Counted from the first letter of the stretch, positions 6,996-15,945 are shown. The stretch is DNA of 39,458 nucleotides from Erysipelothrix sp. (GCA_030152625.1 JASLJD010000145.1:1-39458); one strand, 5' to 3'. Made by a program: numbers and translations. Notes: generated by a model not told the origin, from the sequence alone.

Positions 6996-7535
6996 ATGAA
7001 AATGATTGTTGGCCTGGGAAATCCAGGAAGAAAATATGAAAACACAAGACATAATGCTGGTTTTATTGCACTTGATGCTCTAGCAGACCGTCTCAATGTA
7101 TCAATTGAAAAGAAAAAATATCAAGCTTTATATGAGGAAGTTTTTGTAAAAGGGGAAAAGATTCTTTTAGTGAAACCCCAAACATTCATGAATCTGTCGG
7201 GAGAATCCGTTTTGAAATTTGCAGATTATTATGATATTGCTGCTGAAAATATTTTAGTCATCAGCGATGATATGAACTTAGCAATTGGCAAAATACGTAT
7301 TCGTCCAAAAGGGAGTTCGGGAGGGCAAAAAGGCATTCAAAATATTATTGATCTTTTAGGCACAAATGCTTTCCCACGTTTAAGGATAGGGATCGGTAAA
7401 AACCCCCAAATTGATACGGTATCTTATGTTCTTGGAAAGCTAGACGAAGGTGTTGCTTTTAAAGAATCTGTGGATGCCTTAGAGGCCTATACAGAGGGTG
7501 CAAGCATTCAAGACTTGATGAATAGGTATAATTAA
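6996..7535 (+). CDS. pth: Peptidyl-tRNA hydrolase
   Basis: Pth releases tRNA from peptidyl-tRNAs that drop off ribosomes. The N-terminus MKMIVGLGNPGRKYENTRHN carries the conserved GNPG segment, the substrate Asn and the catalytic His (about residue 19); KPQTFMNLSG and DDMNLAIGKIRIRP follow. I chose ATG 6996 (179 residues) because GGAG lies eight bases upstream; GTG 6987 and ATG 6990 would overlap that site. The gene leads an operon with mfd, one base downstream. In B. subtilis pth also precedes mfd, with short genes between. Confidence 0.96.
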   Translation: MKMIVGLGNPGRKYENTRHNAGFIALDALADRLNVSIEKKKYQALYEEVFVKGEKILLVKPQTFMNLSGESVLKFADYYDIAAENILVISDDMNLAIGKIRIRPKGSSGGQKGIQNIIDLLGTNAFPRLRIGIGKNPQIDTVSYVLGKLDEGVAFKESVDALEAYTEGASIQDLMNRYN

Positions 7536-7536
7536 G

Positions 7537-10500
7537 ATGCAAAAACTGATTAAGCGATTAGAAAAAACAAAAATAGCTCAGGACTGGTTTGAATCAAAAC
7601 CGGTCTTTGCGCATTTAAGTCCTTTCCAAGAAGCTTTGTTTTTATTGATGGAAGTTTCCCGAGGTCAGCGTGTTGCAGTGATTAAAGAGAATGAATCGGA
7701 TGTCCTTCGTCTTGCAGAAACGATTCAAGCAATCAATGATCATGTAGAAATTGTTCAGTATAAGCATGAGTCATCTTTAAGAATTGAATCAATCAGTGAA
7801 TCAGAGCTGATGAAATATGAACAGATCGATGCGCTTCAACAAATTGTTGAACAAACTGCCGACATTGTTTTAATTTCAAGCAGTGCTGCAATTCGAAAAA
7901 TAAGTCCTAAAGAAAAACTTCAAAATGCCCATATTTGCCTTCAATTATCACAGGTTTATCCTCCCAAAGATTTAATCCAAGATCTTCACAATTTGGCTTA
8001 TCGTCGTGTTAAATATGTCGATCGCCCTTTTACCTATGCTCATCGAGGTGGCGTTATCGATATTTTTAGCTTGAACTATGAGCACCCGATCCGGATTGAG
8101 TTTTTTGATGATGAAATAGACAGTATTCGTTTCTTCGATGTCAAAACACAGCGTTCTCGTGGGAAGCTTGAGAAAGTAAAAATTCTTTTCGCATCTGAAA
8201 TTCTTTTAAGCCCTGATGAAATTCAAAAAATCAGCAAAAAAATAGCTTCAGAAGAAGCAGCGCAATGGGACGATGTTGCGATTTATTTGGATCAATTTTC
8301 CCAAGGTCATTATGAATTAAGCATGTATCCTTTCTTGACTTATGGCGAATCTTTTTCATCGGTGCTCGATTTACTCGAATCTTATCGTATTATTGCTAGC
8401 CCTGTAGAAGCGATCGAACGTTTTGTCCAGGATTATTTAAAAGACAGCCATGCTTTTTTAAAAGAACAAGTTCAACTGGAAAGCATGACCTATAATCGCT
8501 TTGACAATCTCTTTATTCCGCTTGAAAGTTTGTGGGAAAAAATTGATTTTGAGACATATGAGTATGAGGCACCGGAAGAAAGTCATCATATTCCATGGCA
8601 TGAAGATAAGATTTACTTACAAAACCTTGATGAAGGGCTTGCCTTTTTAAAAAACAGAAGTCAATATCATCGGGTAATTTTAGCTGCAGATGTTCCAACA
8701 CTTCAAGCTTTTGAAAAAGATCTCAAAAGAAATGAAATAAAATATGAAATGACCGAAGAAATATTTGTCGAGGACAAAGGTCTTTATCTTTACCCACAAG
8801 CTCTTCAAAAGAGTTTTCGTTTGGAGGATGAAGACTTAGAACTTTATAGTTATGATCAGGTGTTTAAAACAAATAAGAAACAATATCGCTATGATCATAA
8901 ATTTTATGAAGCTGAAAGCCTCGAAAGATTACAAGATCTAGATAATTACGATTATGTGGTTCATCGTCAATATGGTATTGGAAAATATATGGGTATTTAT
9001 ACACGAGAATACGATGGTATCGCTAAAGATTTTATGAAAATTATGTACCAAGGTGGCGATGAACTTTATGTTCCTTTGGAAAAATTTCACCTTGTTCGAA
9101 AATATTTATCGAAAGATGCCCAAGCGGTGCGGCTTAATCGACTCGGCAGTAAGACTTGGGAACGAAATAAAGCTAAAGTAAAAGAAGATGTTGCCCAAGT
9201 GGCGGATCAGCTTGTGCAGCTTTATGCTAAGCGATCAGAAGCGAAAGGTTTTGCTTTCAGCCCGGACAATGAATTGCAAGAAGCCTTTGAGAAGGCTTTT
9301 CCTTATGAACTCACTCCTGATCAAAAACAAGCGATGCTTGAAATTAAAGAGGATATGGAAAAAGCAATTCCAATGGATCGCTTGTTAAGTGGTGATGTTG
9401 GCTTTGGTAAAACGGAATTAGCGATTCGCGCAGCTTTTAAAGCGGTTATGGATGCGAAGCAAGTTGCTTTTCTTTGTCCAACGACGATTCTAAGTTCTCA
9501 ACATTATGAAACTTTTGTCCAAAGATTTGAAGACTATCCGGTTACGATTGCTCTTTTGAATCGTTTTACTCCGATCAAAGAACAAAAAAGAATTCTTGAA
9601 GGATTGAAACAAGGATCGATTGATATCGTCATTGGAACACATCGGATCTTATCAAAAGATATCGTGTTTAAAGATTTAGGTTTCTTAATTATCGATGAGG
9701 AACAACGTTTTGGGGTAGAAGACAAAGAAAAGATGAAAGCTTATCGTGTGAATGTTGATGTCTTATCGCTCAGTGCAACACCGATTCCAAGAACGCTCCA
9801 AATGTCGCTTGTAGGACTTCGTTCTCTTTCACAATTGAACACACCACCACAAAACCGCTTGCCGGTAATGACTTATGTTATTGAAAAAGATGAAAAAGTT
9901 CTGAATGATGTTATTGTGAAAGAGCTTCATCGAGAAGGGCAGGTTTTTTACCTTTTCAATAAGGTCCCAGAGATATACACAGTAGCCAATCAAATTGCTG
10001 AGCAGATACCTGAAAGCAAGGTTGGTGTGGTACACGGACAAATGGATCGGGAAAGTATTGAGGATGTGATGTATGACTTCCATACAAAAAAAATTAATGT
10101 TCTTGTCTGCACCACCATTATTGAAACAGGCTTGGACATACCTAATGCGAATACCATGATTATTGATAATGCCCATCATTTTGGTTTATCACAGTTATAT
10201 CAAATTAAAGGTCGAGTTGGTCGAAGTGATCGTTTAGCTTATGCATATTTTGTAGTGCCACAAAAACAAAAATTAACAGAGGTAGCACAAAAAAGACTGC
10301 AAGCAATTAAAGAATTTTCACAACTTGGCAGTGGTTATAAGATTGCGATGAGAGATTTAAGCATCCGTGGTGCGGGTGAAATTTTAGGTGCACAGCAGTC
10401 GGGCTTTATTGATACAGTGGGTATGGAACTTTATGTTGAACTCTTGCAAGAAGCCATTGCTGAGCGACAAGGCCGAACAATACCGAAACAAGAGGAAGCT

Positions 10501-10941
10501 CCAAGCGTTCAAACCAGTGCCTATTTGCCAGAAAATTTTGCTCATAGCGATAGCGAAAAACTGGATGTTTATGAGGAATTTGAGTCGATTACAAACATGG
10601 ATGAATGGTCAGCACTTTATCGAGATCTCGAAGATCGTTATGGTCATCTGCCAGAGTCCGTTGAAAACCTTCTTATGAAAACAAAGTTAGAATTGTATTT
10701 AAAGGATGCTAAGAAGGTCGATCTCTTTCAACAACGTCCACAATTTGTCGTCCTTCGTTTTACACAGGAATATTCCGATCGCATTGATGGTATTGCTCTT
10801 TTTGGTTTATTAAGTGAGATGTCTTATGATATTAAGGTAAGTTATGTTCAACAAAAAATTGAAATACAAATACCGATTACACGAAATTGGCTCGAAGATT
10901 ATTTACATATTTTTGAAAATATGAAGGAGATGGATGCATGA
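7537..10941 (+). CDS. mfd: Transcription-repair coupling factor Mfd
   Basis: Mfd removes RNA polymerase stalled at DNA damage and recruits UvrA. The 1134-residue product has the N-terminal UvrB-like domains, an RNA-polymerase-interaction domain (HRQYGIGKYMGIY region, about residues 478-490) and an SF2 translocase. The translocase shows Walker A GDVGFGKTE (about 618-626), the DEEQ box (about 719-722) and TTIIETGLDIPNANT. A TRCF C-terminal domain follows. Family length is about 1150-1180. It starts one base after pth and overlaps rqcP by four bases (ATGA), so translation is coupled. Confidence 0.98.
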   Translation: MQKLIKRLEKTKIAQDWFESKPVFAHLSPFQEALFLLMEVSRGQRVAVIKENESDVLRLAETIQAINDHVEIVQYKHESSLRIESISESELMKYEQIDALQQIVEQTADIVLISSSAAIRKISPKEKLQNAHICLQLSQVYPPKDLIQDLHNLAYRRVKYVDRPFTYAHRGGVIDIFSLNYEHPIRIEFFDDEIDSIRFFDVKTQRSRGKLEKVKILFASEILLSPDEIQKISKKIASEEAAQWDDVAIYLDQFSQGHYELSMYPFLTYGESFSSVLDLLESYRIIASPVEAIERFVQDYLKDSHAFLKEQVQLESMTYNRFDNLFIPLESLWEKIDFETYEYEAPEESHHIPWHEDKIYLQNLDEGLAFLKNRSQYHRVILAADVPTLQAFEKDLKRNEIKYEMTEEIFVEDKGLYLYPQALQKSFRLEDEDLELYSYDQVFKTNKKQYRYDHKFYEAESLERLQDLDNYDYVVHRQYGIGKYMGIYTREYDGIAKDFMKIMYQGGDELYVPLEKFHLVRKYLSKDAQAVRLNRLGSKTWERNKAKVKEDVAQVADQLVQLYAKRSEAKGFAFSPDNELQEAFEKAFPYELTPDQKQAMLEIKEDMEKAIPMDRLLSGDVGFGKTELAIRAAFKAVMDAKQVAFLCPTTILSSQHYETFVQRFEDYPVTIALLNRFTPIKEQKRILEGLKQGSIDIVIGTHRILSKDIVFKDLGFLIIDEEQRFGVEDKEKMKAYRVNVDVLSLSATPIPRTLQMSLVGLRSLSQLNTPPQNRLPVMTYVIEKDEKVLNDVIVKELHREGQVFYLFNKVPEIYTVANQIAEQIPESKVGVVHGQMDRESIEDVMYDFHTKKINVLVCTTIIETGLDIPNANTMIIDNAHHFGLSQLYQIKGRVGRSDRLAYAYFVVPQKQKLTEVAQKRLQAIKEFSQLGSGYKIAMRDLSIRGAGEILGAQQSGFIDTVGMELYVELLQEAIAERQGRTIPKQEEAPSVQTSAYLPENFAHSDSEKLDVYEEFESITNMDEWSALYRDLEDRYGHLPESVENLLMKTKLELYLKDAKKVDLFQQRPQFVVLRFTQEYSDRIDGIALFGLLSEMSYDIKVSYVQQKIEIQIPITRNWLEDYLHIFENMKEMDA

Positions 10942-11195
10942 GATTAGATAAATATTTAAAAGTATCTCGTTTAATTAAAAGAAGACCGGTTGCGAAAAAG
11001 ATGGCGGATGCGGGTCGAGTTTTTGTGAATGATCGGGTTGCGAAGCCTTCAACTGAAATTGAGCTTGGGGATATCATTCGTCTAGAATTTGAACATCGTC
11101 GTGTTGTCGCAAAAGTGATTTCTTTAGATAAACGAGACTTCAATCAAGCTTCGGCGATGTATGACTTATGTGAAAATATTAAGAAAGATGACTGA
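10938..11195 (+). CDS. rqcP: S4-domain protein RqcP (YabO)
   Basis: This 85-residue protein is an S4 RNA-binding domain of the Hsp15/YabO family (MRLDKYLKVSRLIKRR, then AGRVFVNDRVAKPS). In B. subtilis RqcP stabilises P-site tRNA during RqcH-driven alanine tailing of stalled nascent chains. Position after mfd and before divIC matches yabO in Bacillus, where several sporulation genes intervene; here none do. Start ATG overlaps the mfd stop, with GGAG upstream. RqcH is not in this window. The name rests on family and context. Confidence 0.88.
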   Translation: MRLDKYLKVSRLIKRRPVAKKMADAGRVFVNDRVAKPSTEIELGDIIRLEFEHRRVVAKVISLDKRDFNQASAMYDLCENIKKDD

Positions 11196-11201
11196 CAACT
11201 C

Positions 11202-11229
11202 TTGAAAATTGAAAGAATGTCAGTATAAT
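11202..11229 (+). promoter_or_regulatory. Promoter of divIC
   Basis: TTGAAA (11202-11207) and TATAAT (11224-11229) are separated by 16 bases, and the -10 lies 22 bases before the divIC start. Short arms ACTGACA (11191-11197) and TGTCAGT (11218-11224) flank the -35 and may be chance. Confidence 0.7.
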
Positions 11230-11251
11230 AAGAGTACAAGATAGAAAGAAG

Positions 11252-11578
11252 ATGACTATGTCGGAGATCAGTATAAATAGAAAACAAAGCTCTAAAAAAA
11301 TAATTGGTGCAATTGTTGTAATTGTATTACTTGCGATTTCAGCTTTTTTCATCTCAAAGACATTGAAAGATGTTTTCACAACGTATGCGCTAAAACAAGA
11401 ATTGAAGACCGTTGAAACAGAACTCACGAGTCTTAAAGAGCGCCAAAGTGAATTAAGTTTAGAAAAGGCTAAACTTGAAGATCCTAACTATGTTCAAAAT
11501 TATGCACGTGGAACACATTTGCTTTCCAAATCAGAAGAGCAAGTGTTCATTTTACCGAAACTTAAAAAAGGCGACTAA
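11252..11578 (+). CDS. divIC: Septum formation initiator DivIC (FtsB-like)
   Basis: DivIC is a bitopic division protein that forms a complex with FtsL and DivIB at the septum. The 108-residue product has a short basic cytoplasmic end, one membrane helix (GAIVVIVLLAISAFFI, about residues 20-35) and an external coiled coil (about 48-75). It ends with a DPNYVQNYARGTHLL segment typical of FtsB/DivIC. ATG 11252 or the in-frame ATG 11258 could be used; the AGAAAGAAG purine run fits the second slightly better. Context after rqcP matches Bacillus. An inexact parS-like sequence lies inside (11500-11515). Confidence 0.85.
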   Translation: MTMSEISINRKQSSKKIIGAIVVIVLLAISAFFISKTLKDVFTTYALKQELKTVETELTSLKERQSELSLEKAKLEDPNYVQNYARGTHLLSKSEEQVFILPKLKKGD

Positions 11579-11599
11579 TGTTTTTATTCTAAAATAAAA

Positions 11600-11627
11600 A
11601 AACCACATATTCATGTGGTTTTTTTGT
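11600..11627. terminator. Bidirectional terminator, divIC / Nudix gene
   Basis: Stem AAACCACAT/ATGTGGTTT (11600-11608, 11613-11621) with ATTC loop has A-runs on the left and T-runs on the right, so it works on both strands. The stop codon and last codons of the minus-strand Nudix gene lie within it. Confidence 0.9.
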
Positions 11628-12120
11628 GTCTTTTCTTTAAATGATAGACAAGTGCAATTGTTTTTGCATCAACAATTTTTCCTTCGTCGATCATTTTTTC
11701 TATTTCTGATAGCTTCATGGTCGAAACACTGAGTTCTTCATTCTCATCCAAATCTTGACCAACGAATTTTAAGTCTTTTGCATAATACAAATATAAAACT
11801 TCATCGAGGTAGGCTGGAGACGGGTATATCTTGCCCAAATACTCAATTTTTTGAGCTAGATAGCCTGTTTCTTCACGAAGTTCCCTGACTGCAGTTTTTT
11901 CGGGAGTTTCATTTGGATCAATTTTTCCAGCAGGGAATTCATAAAGATTTTCTTCAACAGCGTAACGAAATTGTTCAACTAAAAAGAAAGATCCGTCCTT
12001 TTTTTGGGCTGCGACCGCAACACCTCCTGGATGACGAAGAACTTCAGCATTGACATTGTCAAATTGTTTTCGATAAACATCCACAATAATTCCTTGATAG
12101 ACATTTTTTTCTTTTTTCAT
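11611..12120 (-). CDS. nudF: Nudix hydrolase, ADP-ribose pyrophosphatase type
   Basis: A 169-residue Nudix enzyme, most like ADP-ribose pyrophosphatases that split ADP-ribose into AMP and ribose 5-phosphate. The Nudix box reads GKIDPNE, seven residues, then RELREETG (about residues 73-95), with all metal-binding glutamates. The proline about 15 residues past the box, typical of the ADP-ribose group, fits KIYPSPAYLDE. It starts at ATG 12120 behind AGGATAGGG and runs against its neighbours. The last codons (KKTT, stop) are encoded by the terminator hairpin. Substrate is inferred. Confidence 0.85.
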   Translation of the reverse strand: MKKEKNVYQGIIVDVYRKQFDNVNAEVLRHPGGVAVAAQKKDGSFFLVEQFRYAVEENLYEFPAGKIDPNETPEKTAVRELREETGYLAQKIEYLGKIYPSPAYLDEVLYLYYAKDLKFVGQDLDENEELSVSTMKLSEIEKMIDEGKIVDAKTIALVYHLKKRHKKTT

Positions 12121-12170
12121 TCTGATCCCTATCCTTTATCTTAGTTTATCATAAAAATAAGCGAGCTTCG

Positions 12171-12179
12171 TGTTATAAT
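12171..12179 (+). promoter_or_regulatory. Extended -10 promoter of tmk operon
   Basis: TGTTATAAT is a perfect TGn-extended -10 located 17 bases before the tmk start. The transcript would have a leader of about 10 bases, just enough for GAGAGGTGG. No -35 match is visible. Confidence 0.65.
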
Positions 12180-12195
12180 ATTCGAGAGGTGGACT

Positions 12196-12822
12196 ATGGG
12201 TAAATTTATCTCCCTTGAAGGACCGGAGGGAAGCGGGAAAACATCGGTCATTGCATATCTATCAAAACAATTGGAAGCAGAAGGCTATGATGTATTGATT
12301 ACAAGAGAACCTGGTGGTATCGCGATTGCGGAAAAAATACGTTCTTTGATTTTGGATACAGAGCATCAAGAAATGGATCCAAAAACAGAGGCCTTGCTTT
12401 ATGCTGCTAGTCGAAGACAACATTTAGTGGAGAAAATACAACCTGCTTTAGAGGCGGGGAAAATTGTGATTTCAGATCGTTTTATTGACAGCTCTCTTGC
12501 TTATCAAGGTGTTGCTAGAAAAATCGGATTGGAAGAAGTTTTTGCTATTAATCAATTTGCAATTGAAGATTATATGCCAGAATTGACAGTTTTTTTAGAT
12601 GTTCCACCTGAAATAGGGATGGAACGAGTAGGTAAACGTGGAAAAAAAGATCGTTTAGAATTGGAATCGATGCAATTTCATCAAGATGTCTACGAAGCTT
12701 ATCATCAATTATTAAAAGATTATCCTGAAAGGATTCGACGTGTTGATGCACAAGAAGATCTCGATAAGGTTTGTCAGGATGCCTATACAATCGTGAAGGA
12801 GTTTTTAGAGGATGCAAGCTAG
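12196..12822 (+). CDS. tmk: Thymidylate kinase
   Basis: Tmk phosphorylates dTMP to dTDP for DNA synthesis. The 208-residue protein has the P-loop EGPEGSGKTS (residues 8-17), the DR motif with SDRFIDSSLAYQG (about 95-107) and a lid with KDRLE. Length is typical. ATG 12196 follows GAGAGGTGG. holB overlaps its end by 11 bases, and rsmI and guaC follow, so tmk leads a four-gene operon. In B. subtilis darA and yaaR lie between tmk and holB; they are missing here. Confidence 0.97.
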   Translation: MGKFISLEGPEGSGKTSVIAYLSKQLEAEGYDVLITREPGGIAIAEKIRSLILDTEHQEMDPKTEALLYAASRRQHLVEKIQPALEAGKIVISDRFIDSSLAYQGVARKIGLEEVFAINQFAIEDYMPELTVFLDVPPEIGMERVGKRGKKDRLELESMQFHQDVYEAYHQLLKDYPERIRRVDAQEDLDKVCQDAYTIVKEFLEDAS

Positions 12823-13651
12823 TCATTGGTACCGATTTATACAAGCACAAATGAAACAAAAAAAACTAAGCCATGCGTATCTTTTAGTTGGAACGCAGGC
12901 TTTTTCTGTTGCAGAGAAAATGGCACAGACTATTTTATGTGATGAAGAAAGGGCCTGTGGTTCTTGTCCTTCCTGTCATCGTGTCTTAGCAAATAGTCAT
13001 GCAAATTTAAAGTTACTTCGCTCGGAGGAAGGGCGTTTAAAAAAAGAAGAAGTCCTAGATTTAAAAACAAGTTTTTCACAAACTTCCCTTGAAAAGAATA
13101 AAAAACAAATTTATATCATCGAAGATATTGAAGAAGCAAGTCTATCAGCTTTGAATAGTTTATTGAAATTTTTGGAAGAGCCAGAAGGTGATGTTCTTGC
13201 GATTCTTACGAGTGAATATCAAAATCGTATTCTCGATACGATCCAGTCGCGTTGTTTAATTCTTCATGTTGATCAAGAAGTGGACAAAAAGACTTGGTTA
13301 GATGAAAGCATGCAGGAATATCCAAAAGACTATCTTCACATCATGTTAAGCATAGCCAATGAGAAGGCTGTTTTTAAGGATTTAGTGGCAAATAAACGCT
13401 ACTTAGACTTTTATGAAGCCATGGAAAAATATTATCATCTCCATTCGCGAAAAGATTTGCTTTTGTTTTATCATTACATGACGCAAACGATGAAGCCTAA
13501 TCTTGAAGAGCTGAATATTCTTTTAGAAATGATGAAAGAGAAGACAGATGATAAAAAGGTCTTAAAGAATATTTTAAAAACACAAGACCGGCTTCGACCT
13601 GGATTTAATCCAAATCTCTTAATTGATCAGTTGATGGGAGCGATATTATGA
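12812..13651 (+). CDS. holB: DNA polymerase III delta' subunit
   Basis: Delta' is a non-ATPase part of the clamp loader that opens DnaN rings. The 279-residue product has a zinc-type cysteine cluster C43, C49, C52, C55 and the SRC motif (IQSRC) that supplies an arginine finger to a neighbouring subunit. The P-loop remnant still visible in many delta' proteins is gone: HAYLLVGTQAFSVAEK has no GKT. This is expected to be harmless because delta' does not hydrolyse ATP. ATG 12812 lies in the tmk end with GGAG upstream; rsmI overlaps by four bases. Confidence 0.93.
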   Translation: MQASHWYRFIQAQMKQKKLSHAYLLVGTQAFSVAEKMAQTILCDEERACGSCPSCHRVLANSHANLKLLRSEEGRLKKEEVLDLKTSFSQTSLEKNKKQIYIIEDIEEASLSALNSLLKFLEEPEGDVLAILTSEYQNRILDTIQSRCLILHVDQEVDKKTWLDESMQEYPKDYLHIMLSIANEKAVFKDLVANKRYLDFYEAMEKYYHLHSRKDLLLFYHYMTQTMKPNLEELNILLEMMKEKTDDKKVLKNILKTQDRLRPGFNPNLLIDQLMGAIL

Positions 13652-14496
13652 TTCAAAAGAGTTTTAAAGATCCAAGACCCATTCTTTATTTAGTCGCAAC
13701 ACCGATTGGCAATCTTTCTGAAATGACAAGTCGAGCGATTGAAGTATTAAAGGAAGTTGATGTTGTTGCAGCGGAAGATACACGTGTTAGCTCGCAATTG
13801 CTGGCTCATTTCAACATTCAAAAACCAATGATCGCTTATCATGACCATAATGAAAATCAGATGAGTGAGCATATTTTAAAGGAGATGTCAGAAGGAAAAC
13901 AAATCGCTTTAATGAGTGATGCGGGTTATCCTTTGATTTCAGATCCTGGTTATCGCGTGGTGCAGGCTGCTTTGGATGAAGGTTATCATGTTGTTTCTGT
14001 TTCAGGGAGTTCTGCTTTTCTCAATGCATTGGTTGTCTCTGGTTTGGTAACTTATCCTTTTGCCTTTATGGGCTTTTTAGAATCAAAGGAACAGGCCTTA
14101 AAAAAGCAATTATTGGAGCATCGTTACTTGGATATGACCTTAGTTTATTATGTTTCTGTTCATAAAGTGGAAAAAAGTCTTGAATTTATGTATGATATCT
14201 TCGGTAATCGTCAGATAGCCTTAGCACGAGAATTGACTAAGAAACATGAAGAAATTATTCGTGGTTCGATTTCGGAAGTCCTTGATGCGATGGTGACGAT
14301 TAAGGGAGAATATGTTTTGGTGGTGGAGGGGTATCAAGAAAAGCAAGAAAAAGATTCCTTTGAGACAATATTATTAGAACTTGAAGAACTTGTTGAGCTT
14401 GGTGTGAAACCATCTAAAGCCATATCATACCTTTCGAAAAAACGTCAGGTCTCAAAAAATAAGCTCTATGATGTTTACCACGAAAGAAAGGGTTGA
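13648..14496 (+). CDS. rsmI: 16S rRNA 2'-O-methyltransferase RsmI
   Basis: RsmI methylates the 2'-OH of C1402 in 16S rRNA, in the decoding centre, using S-adenosylmethionine. The 282-residue protein shows LYLVATPIGNLSEMT (residues 12-26), AAEDTRVSS and MSDAGYPLISDPG, the signature blocks of this SpoU-unrelated tetrapyrrole-methylase-like family. Start ATG overlaps the holB stop (ATGA). In Bacillus ricT, yabA and other genes intervene between holB and rsmI; here they do not. Confidence 0.96.
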   Translation: MIQKSFKDPRPILYLVATPIGNLSEMTSRAIEVLKEVDVVAAEDTRVSSQLLAHFNIQKPMIAYHDHNENQMSEHILKEMSEGKQIALMSDAGYPLISDPGYRVVQAALDEGYHVVSVSGSSAFLNALVVSGLVTYPFAFMGFLESKEQALKKQLLEHRYLDMTLVYYVSVHKVEKSLEFMYDIFGNRQIALARELTKKHEEIIRGSISEVLDAMVTIKGEYVLVVEGYQEKQEKDSFETILLELEELVELGVKPSKAISYLSKKRQVSKNKLYDVYHERKG

Positions 14497-14498
14497 CT

Positions 14499-15473
14499 AT
14501 GAAAATATTTGATTATGAAGATATTCAGTTGTTGCCTAATAAGTGTATAGTAAAAAGCCGATCCGAATGTGATACGAGTATCGAATTCGGTGGTCGTCGT
14601 TTTAAGATGCCAGTTGTTCCAGCTAATATGCAAACGATTATGGATGAAGAACTTGCGGAATGGCTTGCATCCAATGGTTATTTTTATGTCATGCACCGTT
14701 TTGATGAAGACTCTAGGCTTCCTTTCATCAAAAAGATGCATGAAAAAGGTCTTTTCGCATCAATCAGTGTAGGGATTAAGGATGGAGAATACCGTTTTGT
14801 TGAGGACTTAATTTCGGCGAATGCGATTCCTGAATACATTACCATCGATGTAGCACACGGTCATTCGGAATTTGTTATTAAGATGGTTCAGTATATTAAA
14901 GAACGTATGCCAGAGACCTTTGTGATTGCAGGTAATGTAGGCACACCTGAAGCGGTTCGTGATCTAGAACGCGCTGGCGCGGATGCAACGAAACTGGGTA
15001 TTGGTCCTGGTAAAGTTTGTACTACAAAACTTAAAACAGGATTTGGTACAGGTGGATGGCAATTAGCGGCTTTGAATTGGTGTGCAAAGGCAGCCAGTAA
15101 GCCAATTATTGCAGATGGGGGCATTCGTCATCATGGTGATATTGCCAAATCGATTCGTTTTGGAGCAGACATGGTAATGATTGGATCACTGTTTGCAGGC
15201 CATGAAGAATCCCCAGGGAAAACAGTGAAAAAAGATGGCACCTTATATAAGGAATATTTCGGAAGCGCCTCAGAATATCAAAAAGGCGAGCGAAAAAATG
15301 TTGAAGGTAAACGGATTCTAATAGAATATAAAGGGTCCATTGAAGATACACTTTTGGAAATGCAACAAGATCTTCAATCATCCATCTCCTATTCAGGTGG
15401 AAACAGCCTAGACTCTTTACGAAAAGTCGATTATGTCATTGTTAAGAATTCAATATTCAACGGTGACTTTTAA
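14499..15473 (+). CDS. guaC: GMP reductase
   Basis: GuaC converts GMP to IMP with NADPH and releases ammonia, in purine salvage. The 324-residue TIM-barrel protein has no CBS domains, unlike most IMP dehydrogenases. The catalytic loop reads GIGPGKVCTTKLKTGFGTGG with Cys174. I start it at ATG 14499 because AAAGGG lies six bases upstream; the upstream TTG 14493 lies inside that site. It is the last gene of the tmk operon. Similar length to B. subtilis GuaC. No guanine or other riboswitch is seen upstream. Confidence 0.93.
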   Translation: MKIFDYEDIQLLPNKCIVKSRSECDTSIEFGGRRFKMPVVPANMQTIMDEELAEWLASNGYFYVMHRFDEDSRLPFIKKMHEKGLFASISVGIKDGEYRFVEDLISANAIPEYITIDVAHGHSEFVIKMVQYIKERMPETFVIAGNVGTPEAVRDLERAGADATKLGIGPGKVCTTKLKTGFGTGGWQLAALNWCAKAASKPIIADGGIRHHGDIAKSIRFGADMVMIGSLFAGHEESPGKTVKKDGTLYKEYFGSASEYQKGERKNVEGKRILIEYKGSIEDTLLEMQQDLQSSISYSGGNSLDSLRKVDYVIVKNSIFNGDF

Positions 15474-15478
15474 ACTTA

Positions 15479-15487
15479 TGTTATAAT
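15479..15487 (+). promoter_or_regulatory. Extended -10 promoter abutting the perR start
   Basis: TGTTATAAT is a perfect TGn-extended -10. Transcription should start near 15494, one base before GTG 15495 and four before ATG 15498, so the transcript has almost no leader unless GTG 15504 is used. Confidence 0.6.
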
Positions 15488-15494
15488 GTAATCG

Positions 15495-15896
15495 GTGATG
15501 GTAGTGAGTCTTAAATTAACAAAACAACGCAAAGAGATTCTCGACCTTATTCAAGCGAGTGATGGTCACATGACAGCTGATCAAATTCACACTCGATTAA
15601 AAGAAAATAATGTTTCGATCGGCATTGCGACCGTTTATCGAAATTTAAATCTTTTATATGAAGAACATCTCATCAATCGTGTACGTCACCCAGAGTTAGG
15701 CTACATCTATGATAAGAATGTTCATGAACACTACCATTTTCGATGCATTGTTTGTGATCGCATTGAAGATGTGGACATCGAGTACCAAGAAACTTTAAAC
15801 AAACTCGTTGAAGAGGAGCTTGGATCTAAAGTCGAAAGACATGATATAAACTTTGAAGGTATTTGTAAACAGTGTCTAGCGAAAGAATCTTCTTAG
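15495..15896 (+). CDS. perR: Fur-family regulator, PerR type
   Basis: A 133-residue metal-dependent repressor. Two CxxC pairs (C84/C87 and C124/C127) form the structural zinc site. All five regulatory ligands of B. subtilis PerR have counterparts by alignment: H25, D73, H79, H81 and D92. That points to a peroxide-sensing PerR rather than Fur or Zur. The recognition helix reads IATVYRNLNLLY. The start is uncertain: GTG 15495, ATG 15498 or GTG 15504 (which has GGTGAT upstream and would give MSLKLTKQR). It stands alone between two short intergenic regions. Confidence 0.8.
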   Translation: MMVVSLKLTKQRKEILDLIQASDGHMTADQIHTRLKENNVSIGIATVYRNLNLLYEEHLINRVRHPELGYIYDKNVHEHYHFRCIVCDRIEDVDIEYQETLNKLVEEELGSKVERHDINFEGICKQCLAKESS

Positions 15897-15912
15897 ACGT
15901 TGAGATAAGAAT

Positions 15913-15945
15913 AAAAAGACAGCCTTATTCGGCTGTCTTTTTATA
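15913..15945. terminator. Bidirectional terminator, perR / membrane protein gene
   Basis: Stem AAAAAGACAGCC/GGCTGTCTTTTT (15913-15924, 15931-15942) with loop TTATTC. The loop contains the stop codon of the minus-strand gene. Confidence 0.92.
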
